From Streptococcus mitis (GTDB lineage Bacteria > Bacillota > Bacilli > Lactobacillales > Streptococcaceae), in the NCBI RefSeq assembly GCF_001281025.1, contig NZ_CP012646.1, positions 62,001 through 126,000 of the forward strand: 64,000 bases of DNA, in the 5' to 3' direction. Every line of letters begins with the position of its first letter. Position 1 is the first letter of the stretch. A program made the position numbers and the translations under genes. The notes under the pieces are model-generated. The model saw only the letters and a program-made list of their open reading frames with translations. It was not told the origin of the DNA and made no database searches. Shown here piece by piece: positions 38,724 to 47,622 of this stretch.

Positions 38724-39252
38724 AGACTGTCACCTTACTAATTCCATAAATTTTTTCCTTCCAGATACCCAGGCAGGCAATTTCTTCTGGAAGCTCAACG
38801 GTCTTATCCGTCTCACACACGACCATAATATCTTCAGAAAAAAGTTCTCTCTCAGCCATTTTTTCAATATCTGCTACGATTTGTTCCTTGGCATAAGGAG
38901 GGTCTAAGAAAATGAGGTCAAATTCCCCAGATACCTGTTCCAATGCCCTTTCTGCATCCATCTTGAGGAGTTGAAATTTTCCAACTTCCTTGGTCATCTG
39001 AATATTTTCAGCCACGATAGCCTGAGCCTTACGGTCTCGTTCCACCAAAACAGCGCTGGACATGCCACGCGATACTGCCTCGATAGATAAACCACCACTA
39101 CCTGCATACAGGTCCAAGACTCGTCCCCCTTCAAAGTAGGGACCAATCATGTTAAAAATGGCTCCCCTAACCTTATCCGAAGTAGGTCTTGTCGTCTTGC
39201 CTTCTAGTGTCTTAAGGGGACGTCCCCCATAGATTCCTGATACGATTTTCAT
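38713..39252 (-). CDS. rsmD: 16S rRNA (guanine966-N2)-methyltransferase
   Basis: 179-residue SAM methyltransferase: [30 protein letters not shown] for SAM, and [11 protein letters not shown] for catalysis. The start is fixed by family alignment, yet there is no ribosome binding site, and a TGGTATAAT -10 ends 7 nt before the ATG, suggesting a leaderless transcript. First gene of rsmD-coaD-sepM. Confidence 0.94.
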   Translation of the reverse strand: MKIVSGIYGGRPLKTLEGKTTRPTSDKVRGAIFNMIGPYFEGGRVLDLYAGSGGLSIEAVSRGMSSAVLVERDRKAQAIVAENIQMTKEVGKFQLLKMDAERALEQVSGEFDLIFLDPPYAKEQIVADIEKMAERELFSEDIMVVCETDKTVELPEEIACLGIWKEKIYGISKVTVYVR

Positions 39253-39259
39253 ACCGTTT

Positions 39260-39265
39260 ATTATA
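39260..39265 (-). promoter_or_regulatory. Extended -10 seven bases from the rsmD start
   Basis: TGGTATAAT on the minus strand followed by AAACGGT and the ATG at 39252. The asnA terminator lies just upstream, so this is the only promoter seen for the operon. Confidence 0.7.
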
Positions 39266-39284
39266 CCAAATTATAGGCGAAAAG

Positions 39285-39313
39285 AGAAAGAAAACCGAAC
39301 CTTGCGGTTCGAT
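39285..39313 (-). terminator. Terminator of asnA
   Basis: CGAACC-GCAA-GGTTCG followed by GTTTTCTTTC on the minus strand, 5 bases after the stop. Confidence 0.85.
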
Positions 39314-39316
39314 TCT

Positions 39317-40309
39317 CTACAAAATATTTTCGTAAGTATCGCGGACTTCTTGAGGCCAAACACTTGTTTGCACTTCTCCGATATGTTTCTTGCGAAGTAA
39401 GAACATGGCCATACGAGATTGTCCAATTCCCCCACCGATTGTCAATGGGAATAGACCATTCAACAAAGCCTTGTGCCATTCCAATTCCAAGCGGTCTTCA
39501 TCACCGGTGATTTCTACCTGACGGCGAAGGGTTTCTTCATCTACACGAATCCCCATAGAGGACAACTCAAAGGCTCCACCTAGAGACTCATTCCAAACAA
39601 GAATATCGCCATTAAGACCCTTGTAGCCATTTTCAGACTCACTTGTCCAGTCATCGTAGTCTGGGGCACGTCCATCGTGCGGTTTACCGTCTGGCAATTC
39701 GCCACCGATACCAATCAAGAAGACAGCTCCAAATTCTTTACAGATAGCATTTTCACGCTCTTTCGGAGTCAAGTCTGGGTAGCGTTCTACCAACTCTTCT
39801 GTGTGGATAAAGGTGATTTGTTTTGGCAAGATAGACTCGATGTCATAGCGAGCTTCAACAGCTAGTTCTGTCAGACGAATAGCCTTGTAAATCTTCTCAA
39901 CAGTTTCTTTTAGGTAAGCGATGTTACGTTGTCCATTTGGAATAACTTTTTCCCAGTCCCACTGGTCAACATAAACGGAATGAGTCGCATCAAGCGAATC
40001 TTCGTCCGGACGAAGGGCCTTCATGTGAACAAAAAGACCTTCACCCTCACCGAAACCAAAACGGGCCAAAGTATGGCGTTTCCATTTAGCAAGTGAGTGC
40101 ACCACTTCATAGGTTTCATCAGGAATCTGCAAAACCTTGACAGATACTGGATTTTCCACACCAGACAGGTTATCCTGCATCCCGTCACCGACCTTGCTCA
40201 AGATAGGACCTTGAACTTCGACAACTTCTAGCTTATCTTTCAAATACTGGGTAAAAGTGTTTTTGACAAAGGAAATTTCTTCTTGTTGATGGATAAAACT
40301 TTTCTTCAT
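39317..40309 (-). CDS. asnA: Aspartate-ammonia ligase (asparagine synthetase A)
   Basis: Makes asparagine from aspartate, ammonia and ATP. 330 residues, class-II aminoacyl-synthetase-like fold, with [23 protein letters not shown]..., [15 protein letters not shown] core ([14 protein letters not shown]) and the C-terminal [15 protein letters not shown]. The single gene has GAGGAG before the ATG and a TATAAT box about 30 nt upstream. Confidence 0.96.
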   Translation of the reverse strand: MKKSFIHQQEEISFVKNTFTQYLKDKLEVVEVQGPILSKVGDGMQDNLSGVENPVSVKVLQIPDETYEVVHSLAKWKRHTLARFGFGEGEGLFVHMKALRPDEDSLDATHSVYVDQWDWEKVIPNGQRNIAYLKETVEKIYKAIRLTELAVEARYDIESILPKQITFIHTEELVERYPDLTPKERENAICKEFGAVFLIGIGGELPDGKPHDGRAPDYDDWTSESENGYKGLNGDILVWNESLGGAFELSSMGIRVDEETLRRQVEITGDEDRLELEWHKALLNGLFPLTIGGGIGQSRMAMFLLRKKHIGEVQTSVWPQEVRDTYENIL

Positions 40310-40374
40310 AGGCTACTCCTCAAAAATTAATTAAAAGCATTATACACCTATTTCCAAGAAAAGAAAAGAGAAAA

Positions 40375-40408
40375 TTTAAAAAAATCAGTGCTCCTTCGAA
40401 CACTGATG
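40375..40408 (-). terminator. Terminator of the BI-1 family gene
   Basis: ATCAGTG, loop with inner TTC/GGA pairing, CACTGAT and seven Ts on the minus strand, about 10 bases after the stop. Confidence 0.88.
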
Positions 40409-40419
40409 TTAGGGACCTT

Positions 40420-41103
40420 CTAGTCATTACGACCGAAGATACGTAGAATACTTAGGAAAAGATTGATAAAATCAAGATAGATACTGAGAGCCATTGACAC
40501 AACCCAGCCTGTCGCTACACGACCTTGTGATTGCTCATAGGCATAGCGAATTCTTTGGTTGTCCCAAGCAATCAACCCTGAGAAAACCAAAACCATGGCT
40601 ACGCTAATCATATAATCAAAGAAACCGCTAGCCAAGAAAATATTAACTACCATGGCAATCAGCAAACCGATAAGAGCCGCCATCATAGCCCGACCAAGGC
40701 CACTCAAATCTTTCTTGGTGAACATGCCAACTGCCGCCATGACAAAGAAGAGAAGGGCGCTTGATACAAAGGCGGATAAAACTGTACCTGGAGTATAGAA
40801 GGCCACCACAAAACTAAGGGTAAAGCCGTTTAATACTGAGTAAAGTAAAAATACTGGAAGAGCAGCTGGACTATTCTTTAAGGCCATGCTACTGGCAACG
40901 AAAACCAAGGCCAACTCCGCAAAAGTAGCAATGGTCAACCAGAGACGCCCCTGCATCAAAAAGTAAACCAACTGAGATTGAAAGACCGTCAACATAAGGC
41001 CTGATACCAAAGCAGATAGTCCGATCCCCAGACCAACAAAGGCATAAACCTTAGCGTAAAATTGATTGAGACCTGCGCGGTCATGAATAATAGTGTGATT
41101 CAT
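40420..41103 (-). CDS. Bax inhibitor-1 / YccA family membrane protein
   Basis: 227 residues with seven hydrophobic segments and the family end SIYLDFINLFLSILRIFG. Bacterial members (YccA, YetJ) are linked to FtsH control or calcium leak; no specific role can be read here. Single gene with its own terminator. Confidence 0.92.
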   Translation of the reverse strand: MNHTIIHDRAGLNQFYAKVYAFVGLGIGLSALVSGLMLTVFQSQLVYFLMQGRLWLTIATFAELALVFVASSMALKNSPAALPVFLLYSVLNGFTLSFVVAFYTPGTVLSAFVSSALLFFVMAAVGMFTKKDLSGLGRAMMAALIGLLIAMVVNIFLASGFFDYMISVAMVLVFSGLIAWDNQRIRYAYEQSQGRVATGWVVSMALSIYLDFINLFLSILRIFGRND

Positions 41104-41157
41104 CTTTTCTCCTTTTCTATGAACATCTTTCCTTGATTATAACAAAGAAAGTTAAAA

Positions 41158-41898
41158 TTAGCTTAAATGGAAAATCAAAATACCAGCCGCAACTGCAACA
41201 TTCAAACTCTCCGCCTGCCCCTTCATACTAATGTGGACCAACTGGTCTGCACTTTCAGCCATAAGGGGACTAATTCCTTGCCCCTCATTTCCCATGACTA
41301 GTACAAAATTTTCTATAGGAGGCAGTTCTCTGTAATCAACAGAATCTTTAGATAGGGTTGTTGCCAGCACTGGGATAGCTGCCTCTTTGGTTTCCTTAAG
41401 AAGCGCTTGACTAGACATCCGGTAAATGGGCAGATGAAAATGACTGCCTTGCATGGAACGTAGAGTCTTGAGACTATAGATATCTGCCGACTTTTCTGAA
41501 ACAATCACTCCAGTAAAACCTGCTGCATCTGCAGTTCGAATGATAGTTCCCACATTACCAGGATCTTGCACATCTTCCAAAAACAAGAACTTGCCCTGAC
41601 TCAAATCAACTTTTCCTACTTCTTCTTTTTGAACCACCGCAACAATTCCCTGTGGAGTCTGAGAATCCGCCAAATCTAGCAAAATATCTTCTGACACCCA
41701 GACAGTTTGCGGAAAAGCAGCTAACTGATCTCGGTAATTTTCTAGAGCAAAGATTTTTTCAATTGTCACTCCAGCTTGAACAGCTTCTTCAAACAAGTGC
41801 CAGCCTTCAATCAAATAGGCAGACTTGCGGTATTTTTTTTGGTGTAATTTCTTGGCATTTTTTACCACAGAATTGGCTTTTGAGGTTATAATAGTCAT
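41158..41898 (-). CDS. TrmH (SpoU)-family RNA methyltransferase
   Basis: 246-residue SPOUT methyltransferase: N-terminal substrate-binding domain (IITSKANSVVKNAKKLHQKKYR, YLIEGWHLFEEAV) and the knot with LFLEDVQDPGNVGTIIRTADAAGF, VLVMGNEGQGIS and MKGQAESLNVAVAAGIL. Usually annotated as a 23S rRNA or tRNA 2'-O-methyltransferase; the target is unclear. I start at MTIITSK, as homologs do. A TGTTATAAT box ends 6 nt before this ATG and there is no Shine-Dalgarno, so it may be leaderless. Confidence 0.92.
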   Translation of the reverse strand: MTIITSKANSVVKNAKKLHQKKYRKSAYLIEGWHLFEEAVQAGVTIEKIFALENYRDQLAAFPQTVWVSEDILLDLADSQTPQGIVAVVQKEEVGKVDLSQGKFLFLEDVQDPGNVGTIIRTADAAGFTGVIVSEKSADIYSLKTLRSMQGSHFHLPIYRMSSQALLKETKEAAIPVLATTLSKDSVDYRELPPIENFVLVMGNEGQGISPLMAESADQLVHISMKGQAESLNVAVAAGILIFHLS

Positions 41899-41912
41899 AG
41901 AAATATTATAAC
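41885..41912. promoter_or_regulatory. Symmetric divergent promoter trmH-like / acyP
   Basis: GTTATAATA (41885-41893) and its perfect complement TATTATAAC (41904-41912) face each other across 10 bases. The right arm read on the minus strand is a TGTTATAAT box for the methyltransferase gene; the left arm is a TATAAT on the plus strand that could serve acyP. The methyltransferase start codon (41896-41898) lies between the arms. Confidence 0.6.
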
Positions 41913-41931
41913 ACAATCAAAGGGGTTTGGT

Positions 41932-42210
41932 ATGCAAAAGGTTAGAATGATTGCCCAAGGTAGGGTGCAGGGAGTCGGCTTTCGTTGGGGTGTTTACAGC
42001 TTGGCACTTGAAATTGGTGGTATCACAGGTCGGGTATGGAATAACGACGATGGCACAGTCGAAATCTTAGCCCAAGCAGACTCATCTGCTATCATGGCAA
42101 AATTTATCCAAGAAATCCGCAAAGGACCGACACCTTTTTCAAAAGTCAGTTACTTAGATGTCAAACTGAGCAACTTTCCTCCCTACCCTGACTTTAAAAT
42201 CGCAAATTAG
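41932..42210 (+). CDS. acyP: Acylphosphatase
   Basis: 92-residue enzyme that hydrolyses acyl phosphates. The catalytic Arg is in GRVQGVGFRWGVY and the Asn in GRVWNNDDGTVEIL. AAAGGGG precedes the ATG. It is divergent from the methyltransferase gene and 77 nt upstream of yidC. Confidence 0.95.
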   Translation: MQKVRMIAQGRVQGVGFRWGVYSLALEIGGITGRVWNNDDGTVEILAQADSSAIMAKFIQEIRKGPTPFSKVSYLDVKLSNFPPYPDFKIAN

Positions 42211-42223
42211 GTCTCTAGAACTA

Positions 42224-42252
42224 TTGTATATTTTGTAAAAAAACAGTAGAAT
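42224..42252 (+). promoter_or_regulatory. Probable promoter of yidC
   Basis: TTGTAT (42224-42229), 17-bp spacer, TAGAAT (42247-42252). A second TATAAT at 42260-42265 lacks a matching -35. Confidence 0.5.
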
Positions 42253-42287
42253 AGAAAGGTATAATTTTAAAAGAAGGAATAAAAACA

Positions 42288-43214
42288 GTGAAATCTATTA
42301 AACGTTTTGCACTCTCAGCTATGGGAGTGGCTATGTTACTAGTCTTAACTGGCTGTGTCAATGTCGATAAAGCGACAGGCCAGCCAACAGGATTTATTTG
42401 GAATACGATTGGAGCTCCTATGGCTGAAGCCATCAAGTACTTCGCCAATGACAGGGGACTTGGTTTTGGGGTTGGTATCATCATCGTAACTATTATCGTG
42501 CGCTTGATTATCTTGCCACTTGGTATCTACCAATCATGGAAGGCAACGCTTCACTCTGAAAAGATGAACGCCCTCAAGCACGTCCTTGAGCCACACCAAA
42601 CACGTCTCAAGGAAGCAACTACTCAAGAAGAAAAACTCGAAGCCCAACAAGCCCTCTTTGCTGCTCAAAAAGAGCACGGCATCAGCATGTTTGGCGGTGT
42701 AGGATGTTTCCCTATCCTCCTTCAAATGCCTTTCTTCTCTGCTATCTACTTTGCTGCCCAACATACTGAAGGTGTTGCTCAAGCAAGCTACCTAGGAATT
42801 CCTCTAGGTTCTCCAAGTATGATTTTGGTTGCCTTCGCTGGTATTCTTTACTATCTTCAATCGCTCCTTTCACTTCACGGAGTAGAAGATGAAATGCAAA
42901 GAGAACAAATCAAGAAAATGATTTACATGAGCCCACTCATGATCGTCGTCTTCTCCCTCTTCTCACCAGCCAGTGTCACACTTTACTGGGTTGTCGGTGG
43001 TTTCATGATGATTCTCCAACAGTTTATCGTCAACTATATCGTTCGTCCAAAACTTCGCAAAAAAGTCCGTGAAGAACTAGCCAAGAACCCACCAAAAGCA
43101 CGTGCTTTCTCAACACCAAATGGACGAAAAGACGTTACCCCTGAACAACCAACTGCTATCACAAGCAAGAAAAAACACAAAAATCGCAACGCTGGAAAAC
43201 AACGTTCGAGATAA
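42288..43214 (+). CDS. yidC: Membrane protein insertase YidC (lipoprotein form)
   Basis: 308-residue YidC/Oxa1 insertase: lipobox VLTGCV (Cys23), five further membrane segments, the conserved IILPLGIYQSWKA with the groove Arg just before (VRLIILP), and a very basic C-terminal tail (KKKHKNRNAGKQRSR) that binds ribosomes. It starts with GTG, with AAGAAGGA 8 nt upstream. The family has two members in streptococci; this one follows acyP as YidC1 does. Confidence 0.94.
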   Translation: MKSIKRFALSAMGVAMLLVLTGCVNVDKATGQPTGFIWNTIGAPMAEAIKYFANDRGLGFGVGIIIVTIIVRLIILPLGIYQSWKATLHSEKMNALKHVLEPHQTRLKEATTQEEKLEAQQALFAAQKEHGISMFGGVGCFPILLQMPFFSAIYFAAQHTEGVAQASYLGIPLGSPSMILVAFAGILYYLQSLLSLHGVEDEMQREQIKKMIYMSPLMIVVFSLFSPASVTLYWVVGGFMMILQQFIVNYIVRPKLRKKVREELAKNPPKARAFSTPNGRKDVTPEQPTAITSKKKHKNRNAGKQRSR

Positions 43215-43239
43215 AGCTACGTAAATTATCCAATAATTA

Positions 43240-43296
43240 AAAAACGAATGAATGATAAATAGTTTTCATCAACTAGATATCATCATTCGTTTTTAT
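43240..43296. terminator. Two-way terminator between yidC and the sensor kinase gene
   Basis: AAAACGAATGA at 43241-43251 pairs with TCATTCGTTTT near 43284-43294; runs of A and T on both sides let it act for both convergent genes. The rest of the gap to 43390 is AT-rich without features. Confidence 0.8.
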
Positions 43297-43390
43297 TATC
43301 TACCGTTACATCTTATACTAGTCAAAAAAGTTAAATAGTTTAAAAGCTTACATATAAAAACTATTCAATCATAAATTAACAAGTAAATCA

Positions 43391-44479
43391 CTATGATTTA
43401 ATACAATTCACAGTTATTAAAACTTCTGCTCCCGCGTCTCTATTTCTAAGCTCAACTCGGCCTTTGTGTAGTTTTGCAACTCTACATACAAAACTAAGTC
43501 CAATACCATAATGTTGCTCTTTATACGATCTAGCTTTATCCATACGATAAAAGAGCTTTCCAAAATTAGTTAAAACTTCCTCTGGAAATTCAGAGCCATT
43601 ATTCCATATACCTATTTTCAATTCTTTCGCCTCTTGCTCTACCCTAATTTTAATTTTAGGATTCTGTTTATCTGCATACTCCAAAGCATTTGTTAAAATA
43701 TTTTGTATGGCACGAATCAGAAGAGATGGATTTATATAATAGTTTTCAGTTCCTTTCACATTCTGTTCAAAAGAGAACTTCATCTGATTTTTTATCAAAA
43801 AAGAGACTTCTTTCTCTAATTCATTGATAAAATCTGAAGAGGAATACTCCATCCAACCTGTCTCATCATCATAATAGGTTTTAGAATAGTGAATCAATTG
43901 ATTGAAATAATCTAGTAACTGTTGACTAGCTCTTCCTATATCTGCTAAGCATTCTTGAGATTGGTCGTTTTCAGTTATCGCCTGCAAAAATTCCACATTT
44001 CCCCTAATAATGGTTAAGGGAGTTTTTAAATCATGAGAAGCTGCTGAAACCTGAAACATCAAATCTTCTTTCTGCTGTTTCTCATCAACTATTAATTGTC
44101 GAATTCTATCTTGCATCACAATAATCCGATTTCCTGTCTCACGAAATTCTTTAACCGTTAAACTTTCTGTACATTCCCTCTCCAACCACATACTATTTTC
44201 ATAAATCAAAGTCATTTCATAACTCAGTTTTTTCAACAATTTTCCAATGTGATAACTTATTAGAACAATCAATAAAACACAAATATATATCCATGATGAC
44301 ACATTGAAAAAAATTGATAGAACACCACTATTTTTTAGAGGTTTCCCGTCTTCATTTATTTGTATAGATACTGAAGCTAAAGGAATAAGATAGGCCATTA
44401 GTAAGCCAAGACTAAACTGCCAAATAATTCTCCAACAGGTTTCTCGAATTAATTGTCTAAAACTTTTGATTCTACCCAT
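43391..44479 (-). CDS. Sensor histidine kinase of the ABC-linked two-component system
   Basis: 362 residues: two membrane segments (about 17-37 and 62-82) enclosing a loop of only about 25 residues, an H-box SAASHDLKTPLT (His149), and a HATPase domain with QNILTNALEYADKQ and YGIGLSFVCRVAKLHKG. The small loop suggests it senses in the membrane or through the transporter rather than by an outside domain. It overlaps the regulator gene by 31 nt but has its own GGAGG. The AT content is higher than in neighbouring core genes. Confidence 0.9.
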   Translation of the reverse strand: MGRIKSFRQLIRETCWRIIWQFSLGLLMAYLIPLASVSIQINEDGKPLKNSGVLSIFFNVSSWIYICVLLIVLISYHIGKLLKKLSYEMTLIYENSMWLERECTESLTVKEFRETGNRIIVMQDRIRQLIVDEKQQKEDLMFQVSAASHDLKTPLTIIRGNVEFLQAITENDQSQECLADIGRASQQLLDYFNQLIHYSKTYYDDETGWMEYSSSDFINELEKEVSFLIKNQMKFSFEQNVKGTENYYINPSLLIRAIQNILTNALEYADKQNPKIKIRVEQEAKELKIGIWNNGSEFPEEVLTNFGKLFYRMDKARSYKEQHYGIGLSFVCRVAKLHKGRVELRNRDAGAEVLITVNCIKS

Positions 44480-45135
44480 TGATATCCTCCACCGTACAAG
44501 GTTTTAATTGGATTTAATTGATAAGGTTTCAGCTTTTGACGAATTTGATAAATATACTCTGAAACCGAACGTAAAAGCGCTTCTGAACTTTGTGGATATA
44601 GATAATTATAAATTTCCTCAATAGAATATATTTTACTTGGGTTGCTTGCCAAAAGATTCACTATGTCAAATTCCCTCCTTGTCAGAGCAATCTTATCATC
44701 GTTTACAAATAGTTCCTTACTATCCGTATATAGTATAAGCTTCCCAATCTTTATTTGATGAACATTTCCTTTAGTCCGTTCTTCACGACGCAAGTGCATT
44801 TTAACACGTGCTAAAAGTTCTTGCATACTAAAGGGCTTCATAATATAATCATCAGCACCTGCATTGATTCCAGCTACTAAGTCTTCATCCATATCCTTGG
44901 CAGTTATAAAACAGATAGGAACAGTTATCTGCTCGCGAATCATCTGACAGATTTCTAAACCACTAACAGGCATCATAATATCTAATAGAATCAAGTCAAA
45001 GCCTGTAAAATCACAAAGATCAATCTCTTCTATCTTATTTCGTATGACTACTTCATATTTTTCATATTCTAGTACTTTTTTTATTAGGCGAAGAATAGCA
45101 AGATCATCATCTACAACCAAAATTTTATAAGCCAT
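44449..45135 (-). CDS. OmpR-family response regulator of the ABC-linked system
   Basis: 228 residues: receiver domain with Asp52 (LILLDIMMP) and Lys (YIMKPFS), and a winged-helix DNA-binding domain (TRREFDIVNLLASNPSKIYS...YGGGYQWVE). It resembles regulators of lantibiotic-immunity or antibiotic-detox transporters. It has its own TGCTATAAT extended -10 at 45155-45160, downstream of the transporter operon terminator, so transporter and regulators can be controlled apart. Confidence 0.92.
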   Translation of the reverse strand: MAYKILVVDDDLAILRLIKKVLEYEKYEVVIRNKIEEIDLCDFTGFDLILLDIMMPVSGLEICQMIREQITVPICFITAKDMDEDLVAGINAGADDYIMKPFSMQELLARVKMHLRREERTKGNVHQIKIGKLILYTDSKELFVNDDKIALTRREFDIVNLLASNPSKIYSIEEIYNYLYPQSSEALLRSVSEYIYQIRQKLKPYQLNPIKTLYGGGYQWVESKVLDN

Positions 45136-45154
45136 AACTCACCCTCCTGAATAT

Positions 45155-45160
45155 ATTATA
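45155..45160 (-). promoter_or_regulatory. Extended -10 promoter of the two-component system
   Basis: TGCTATAAT on the minus strand 20 nt before the regulator ATG, immediately following the hairpin at 45169-45198. Confidence 0.65.
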
Positions 45161-45168
45161 GCACTAAC

Positions 45169-45198
45169 TGAGAAAAAGACAGGATATCCCCTGTCTTT
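45169..45198 (-). terminator. Terminator of the accessory ABC operon
   Basis: AAAGACAGG, short loop, CCTGTCTTT and TTCTC on the minus strand; the stem overlaps the last bases of the permease gene stop codon. Confidence 0.75.
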
Positions 45199-45925
45199 AG
45201 CGTACATTTTTTCCTATAAGTATCAATGTAGCAAATAGAAAAACAATTAATAACCAAACTATTTGTATCCCTAAGCCTTGCCATACTGGATAATAAAGAG
45301 ATAATGGATAGGTATAAAAACAATTCATACTAGCCAGTAATGGTAAATTTCTAAAAAAAGAACTGAATTGTAATAACATTTGTCCCAACCCCAATAAAAG
45401 GGATAAACTGATTCCCAAAATTAAGATAAAAGACTGGGAAATAAATACAAAAATACCACTTAAAAGAGAGAAGGTTAGAATAGAAATACAAGCTGGAAAT
45501 AGAATTGTTAGAACATGTTTAATATTACTCAAAAGATTGATATTGTAGTATCCTTGCGCGATTAGTATGCATAATGATATTACAGCAACCAATAATACAA
45601 TTTCCATACATAATACAATAGCTAGTTTACAGATTATAAATTTCAAACGATTTTGACAGGTAAGAAAACTGGTACGAAGGCTAGAACCTGTAAATTCTTG
45701 ACCTATAAATAGAACCGCTAGACTAACGAAACCTGCCTGTCCTAAATAGAGACTTTGCAGTAGCTGTTCCAAAACAAACTGTAGAGTCAACTGATCTGGC
45801 TTACTATTTAAAAACACAACCATCGCCGGAATACACAGTAATAGAGCACCTATAATCAACCAGTGCCAAGGATTCATAATAAACTTGAGATACTCACTTT
45901 TAAGTTGTTCTTTCAACCTATTCAC
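45197..45925 (-). CDS. ABC-2 type permease B (lantibiotic-immunity-like)
   Basis: 242-residue permease with six hydrophobic segments. FIGQEFTGSSLRTSFLTCQNR after the second segment is the pattern of the permeases that work with antimicrobial-peptide protection ATPases (EpiE/MutE/SpaE class) and of other ABC-2 permeases. No extracellular domain as in BceB. It starts 8 nt inside the end of permease A. Confidence 0.82.
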   Translation of the reverse strand: MNRLKEQLKSEYLKFIMNPWHWLIIGALLLCIPAMVVFLNSKPDQLTLQFVLEQLLQSLYLGQAGFVSLAVLFIGQEFTGSSLRTSFLTCQNRLKFIICKLAIVLCMEIVLLVAVISLCILIAQGYYNINLLSNIKHVLTILFPACISILTFSLLSGIFVFISQSFILILGISLSLLLGLGQMLLQFSSFFRNLPLLASMNCFYTYPLSLYYPVWQGLGIQIVWLLIVFLFATLILIGKNVR

Positions 45926-46703
45926 CTCCTCCGATATCTGACTTAAGTAAGCGGTAAATTGCTAAAACCAAGAATGAGAAGTTCCAACAAAGTAACAATA
46001 AAATATTTTGTAAACTATTATGTTCTAAAATTTGAGGAGATGTAGCAATCAATCCTTGCCCCAATGCAACTGGAAGAAATTTTGCAACCGATATATAGTT
46101 TGCTAAGAATGTTCCTAAATTGTAGACTTGAGGAAGCAAAAATAATAGAGGAACAATGGCTGTTTTAAATGTCAAAGCCATAATATAGGCTAGAAGTCCC
46201 AACAAAGTCCAAGCTATACTGGCTAAAAATATATAGAACCAAACTCTCCCATTTAGTGAAAAAAGCAATAAGCCATCTTGTCCTAAAACATAATGTGTCA
46301 TGTTAATCGTAAGGAATATTGATAGAAAGGAAATGAAAAAAGAAAATACAATCCAAACTAATGTTTTTGAAACTAGGAAAGTACTTCGATTTGTAATAGA
46401 GAGGAGGCTTGTACGAATAGCAGAGCCTTTATACTCCTCGGCTCCGTAAATTGAGCCTAGGATAATCATAATAAAAACACCAAATAAAGTGACATCAAAA
46501 CCTAAAAATTCAATAGGAGGTATAGCTTCTGCTAATTCTGGATTTGTCTCTGGTGTAGCATGGATACCAACTGAAACAATTTGAGAAGCACCAATATTTG
46601 CTAAAAATGTTTGAAATACCAGTATCAAGAATAGTACAACATGAGTAGCTCTCTTATAAAGTAATTTCAATATTTCAGAATGAAGAGAGAAAATAAGTGC
46701 CAT
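45918..46703 (-). CDS. ABC-2 type permease A (lantibiotic-immunity-like)
   Basis: 261-residue permease with six hydrophobic segments and an extracellular loop (VSVGIHATPETNPELAEAIPPIEF) between the first two. IYGAEEYKGSAIRTSLLSITNR parallels the segment in permease B, so the two form a heterodimer. It lies 1 nt after the ATPase gene. Export or removal of an antimicrobial peptide is inferred from gene order with a sensor kinase. Confidence 0.82.
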   Translation of the reverse strand: MALIFSLHSEILKLLYKRATHVVLFLILVFQTFLANIGASQIVSVGIHATPETNPELAEAIPPIEFLGFDVTLFGVFIMIILGSIYGAEEYKGSAIRTSLLSITNRSTFLVSKTLVWIVFSFFISFLSIFLTINMTHYVLGQDGLLLFSLNGRVWFYIFLASIAWTLLGLLAYIMALTFKTAIVPLLFLLPQVYNLGTFLANYISVAKFLPVALGQGLIATSPQILEHNSLQNILLLLCWNFSFLVLAIYRLLKSDIGGGE

Positions 46704-46704
46704 A

Positions 46705-47415
46705 TCACTTCCCTCCCTCTGTTAAACTAAAGAAGACTTCCTCTAGTGAAGAAAGATTTTTCATCACTTCTTGTAAAGTCCCTTTTATAAGAACTTTTCC
46801 TTTATTTATGATAACTACATCATCTGTTACTGCTTCCACTTCCGATAATATATGAGATGATAGCAAGACTGTTTTCCCTTCTTGAGCTTGTTTTTTTATA
46901 AACTCTCTAAACCACCGAATTCCTCTTGGATCCAACCCATTAGTCGGTTCATCCAATATCAGGTACTGAGGATTTCCTAATAGAGCTGTTGCAATCCCCA
47001 AGCGTTGTCCTTCTCCTAATGATAATTTTCCAATTTTAGATTTTTTCTTATGGCTAATATCCACCATATCCAAGACTTGATCAATTCGCTGACTAGATAT
47101 CCCATTACTAGCAGCAACAATTTTCAAATGTTGATAAACAGTCCGATCATCAGGAGCTCCTACACTATCAAATGAAGCTCCTACAGTCTTTAGAGGAAAT
47201 TTTAATTCCTTATAAGTTTGATCTCCAATTTTGGTAAGACCAGATGTTGCTTTGTCTAATCCTAATAAAATACGTAAGGTTGAACTTTTACCAGCCCCAT
47301 TTGGACCCAGGAAAGCAGTCACTCTACCTGCTTTTGCTTCAAAAGAAATATCTTTTAAAATTTGAGTTTGGCCATATGACTTACATAAATTTTTAATGGC
47401 AATACTTTGTTCCAT
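46705..47415 (-). CDS. ABC transporter ATP-binding protein of the accessory system
   Basis: 236-residue ATPase of the drug and lantibiotic export class: Walker A GPNGAGKSS, signature SLGEGQRLGIA, Walker B YLILDEPTNGLDPRG and switch His LLSSHILSEVEAV. First gene of the five-gene unit ATPase-permease-permease-regulator-kinase. AGGAGAACATCT precedes the ATG. A TATAAG box lies about 55 nt upstream with a weak -35. The IS at 47567 sits upstream. Confidence 0.9.
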   Translation of the reverse strand: MEQSIAIKNLCKSYGQTQILKDISFEAKAGRVTAFLGPNGAGKSSTLRILLGLDKATSGLTKIGDQTYKELKFPLKTVGASFDSVGAPDDRTVYQHLKIVAASNGISSQRIDQVLDMVDISHKKKSKIGKLSLGEGQRLGIATALLGNPQYLILDEPTNGLDPRGIRWFREFIKKQAQEGKTVLLSSHILSEVEAVTDDVVIINKGKVLIKGTLQEVMKNLSSLEEVFFSLTEGGK

Positions 47416-47622
47416 AGATGTTCTCCTCTTCTATTTAATATTTCTAAAAGTAACTATATCTTATACACTCATTTTCGGATTTTTTTCAGAATTTAGAGAG
47501 TAAAAAAGATTTAAAATTTTGTTTCATTTAACTATCTAGATTTGTGTAAACTTAAAAGCCCGATGTTGAACTGCCCCCCAAAAGTTAGACAGAAAAAATC
47601 TAACTTTTGGGGGGCTTTTATT

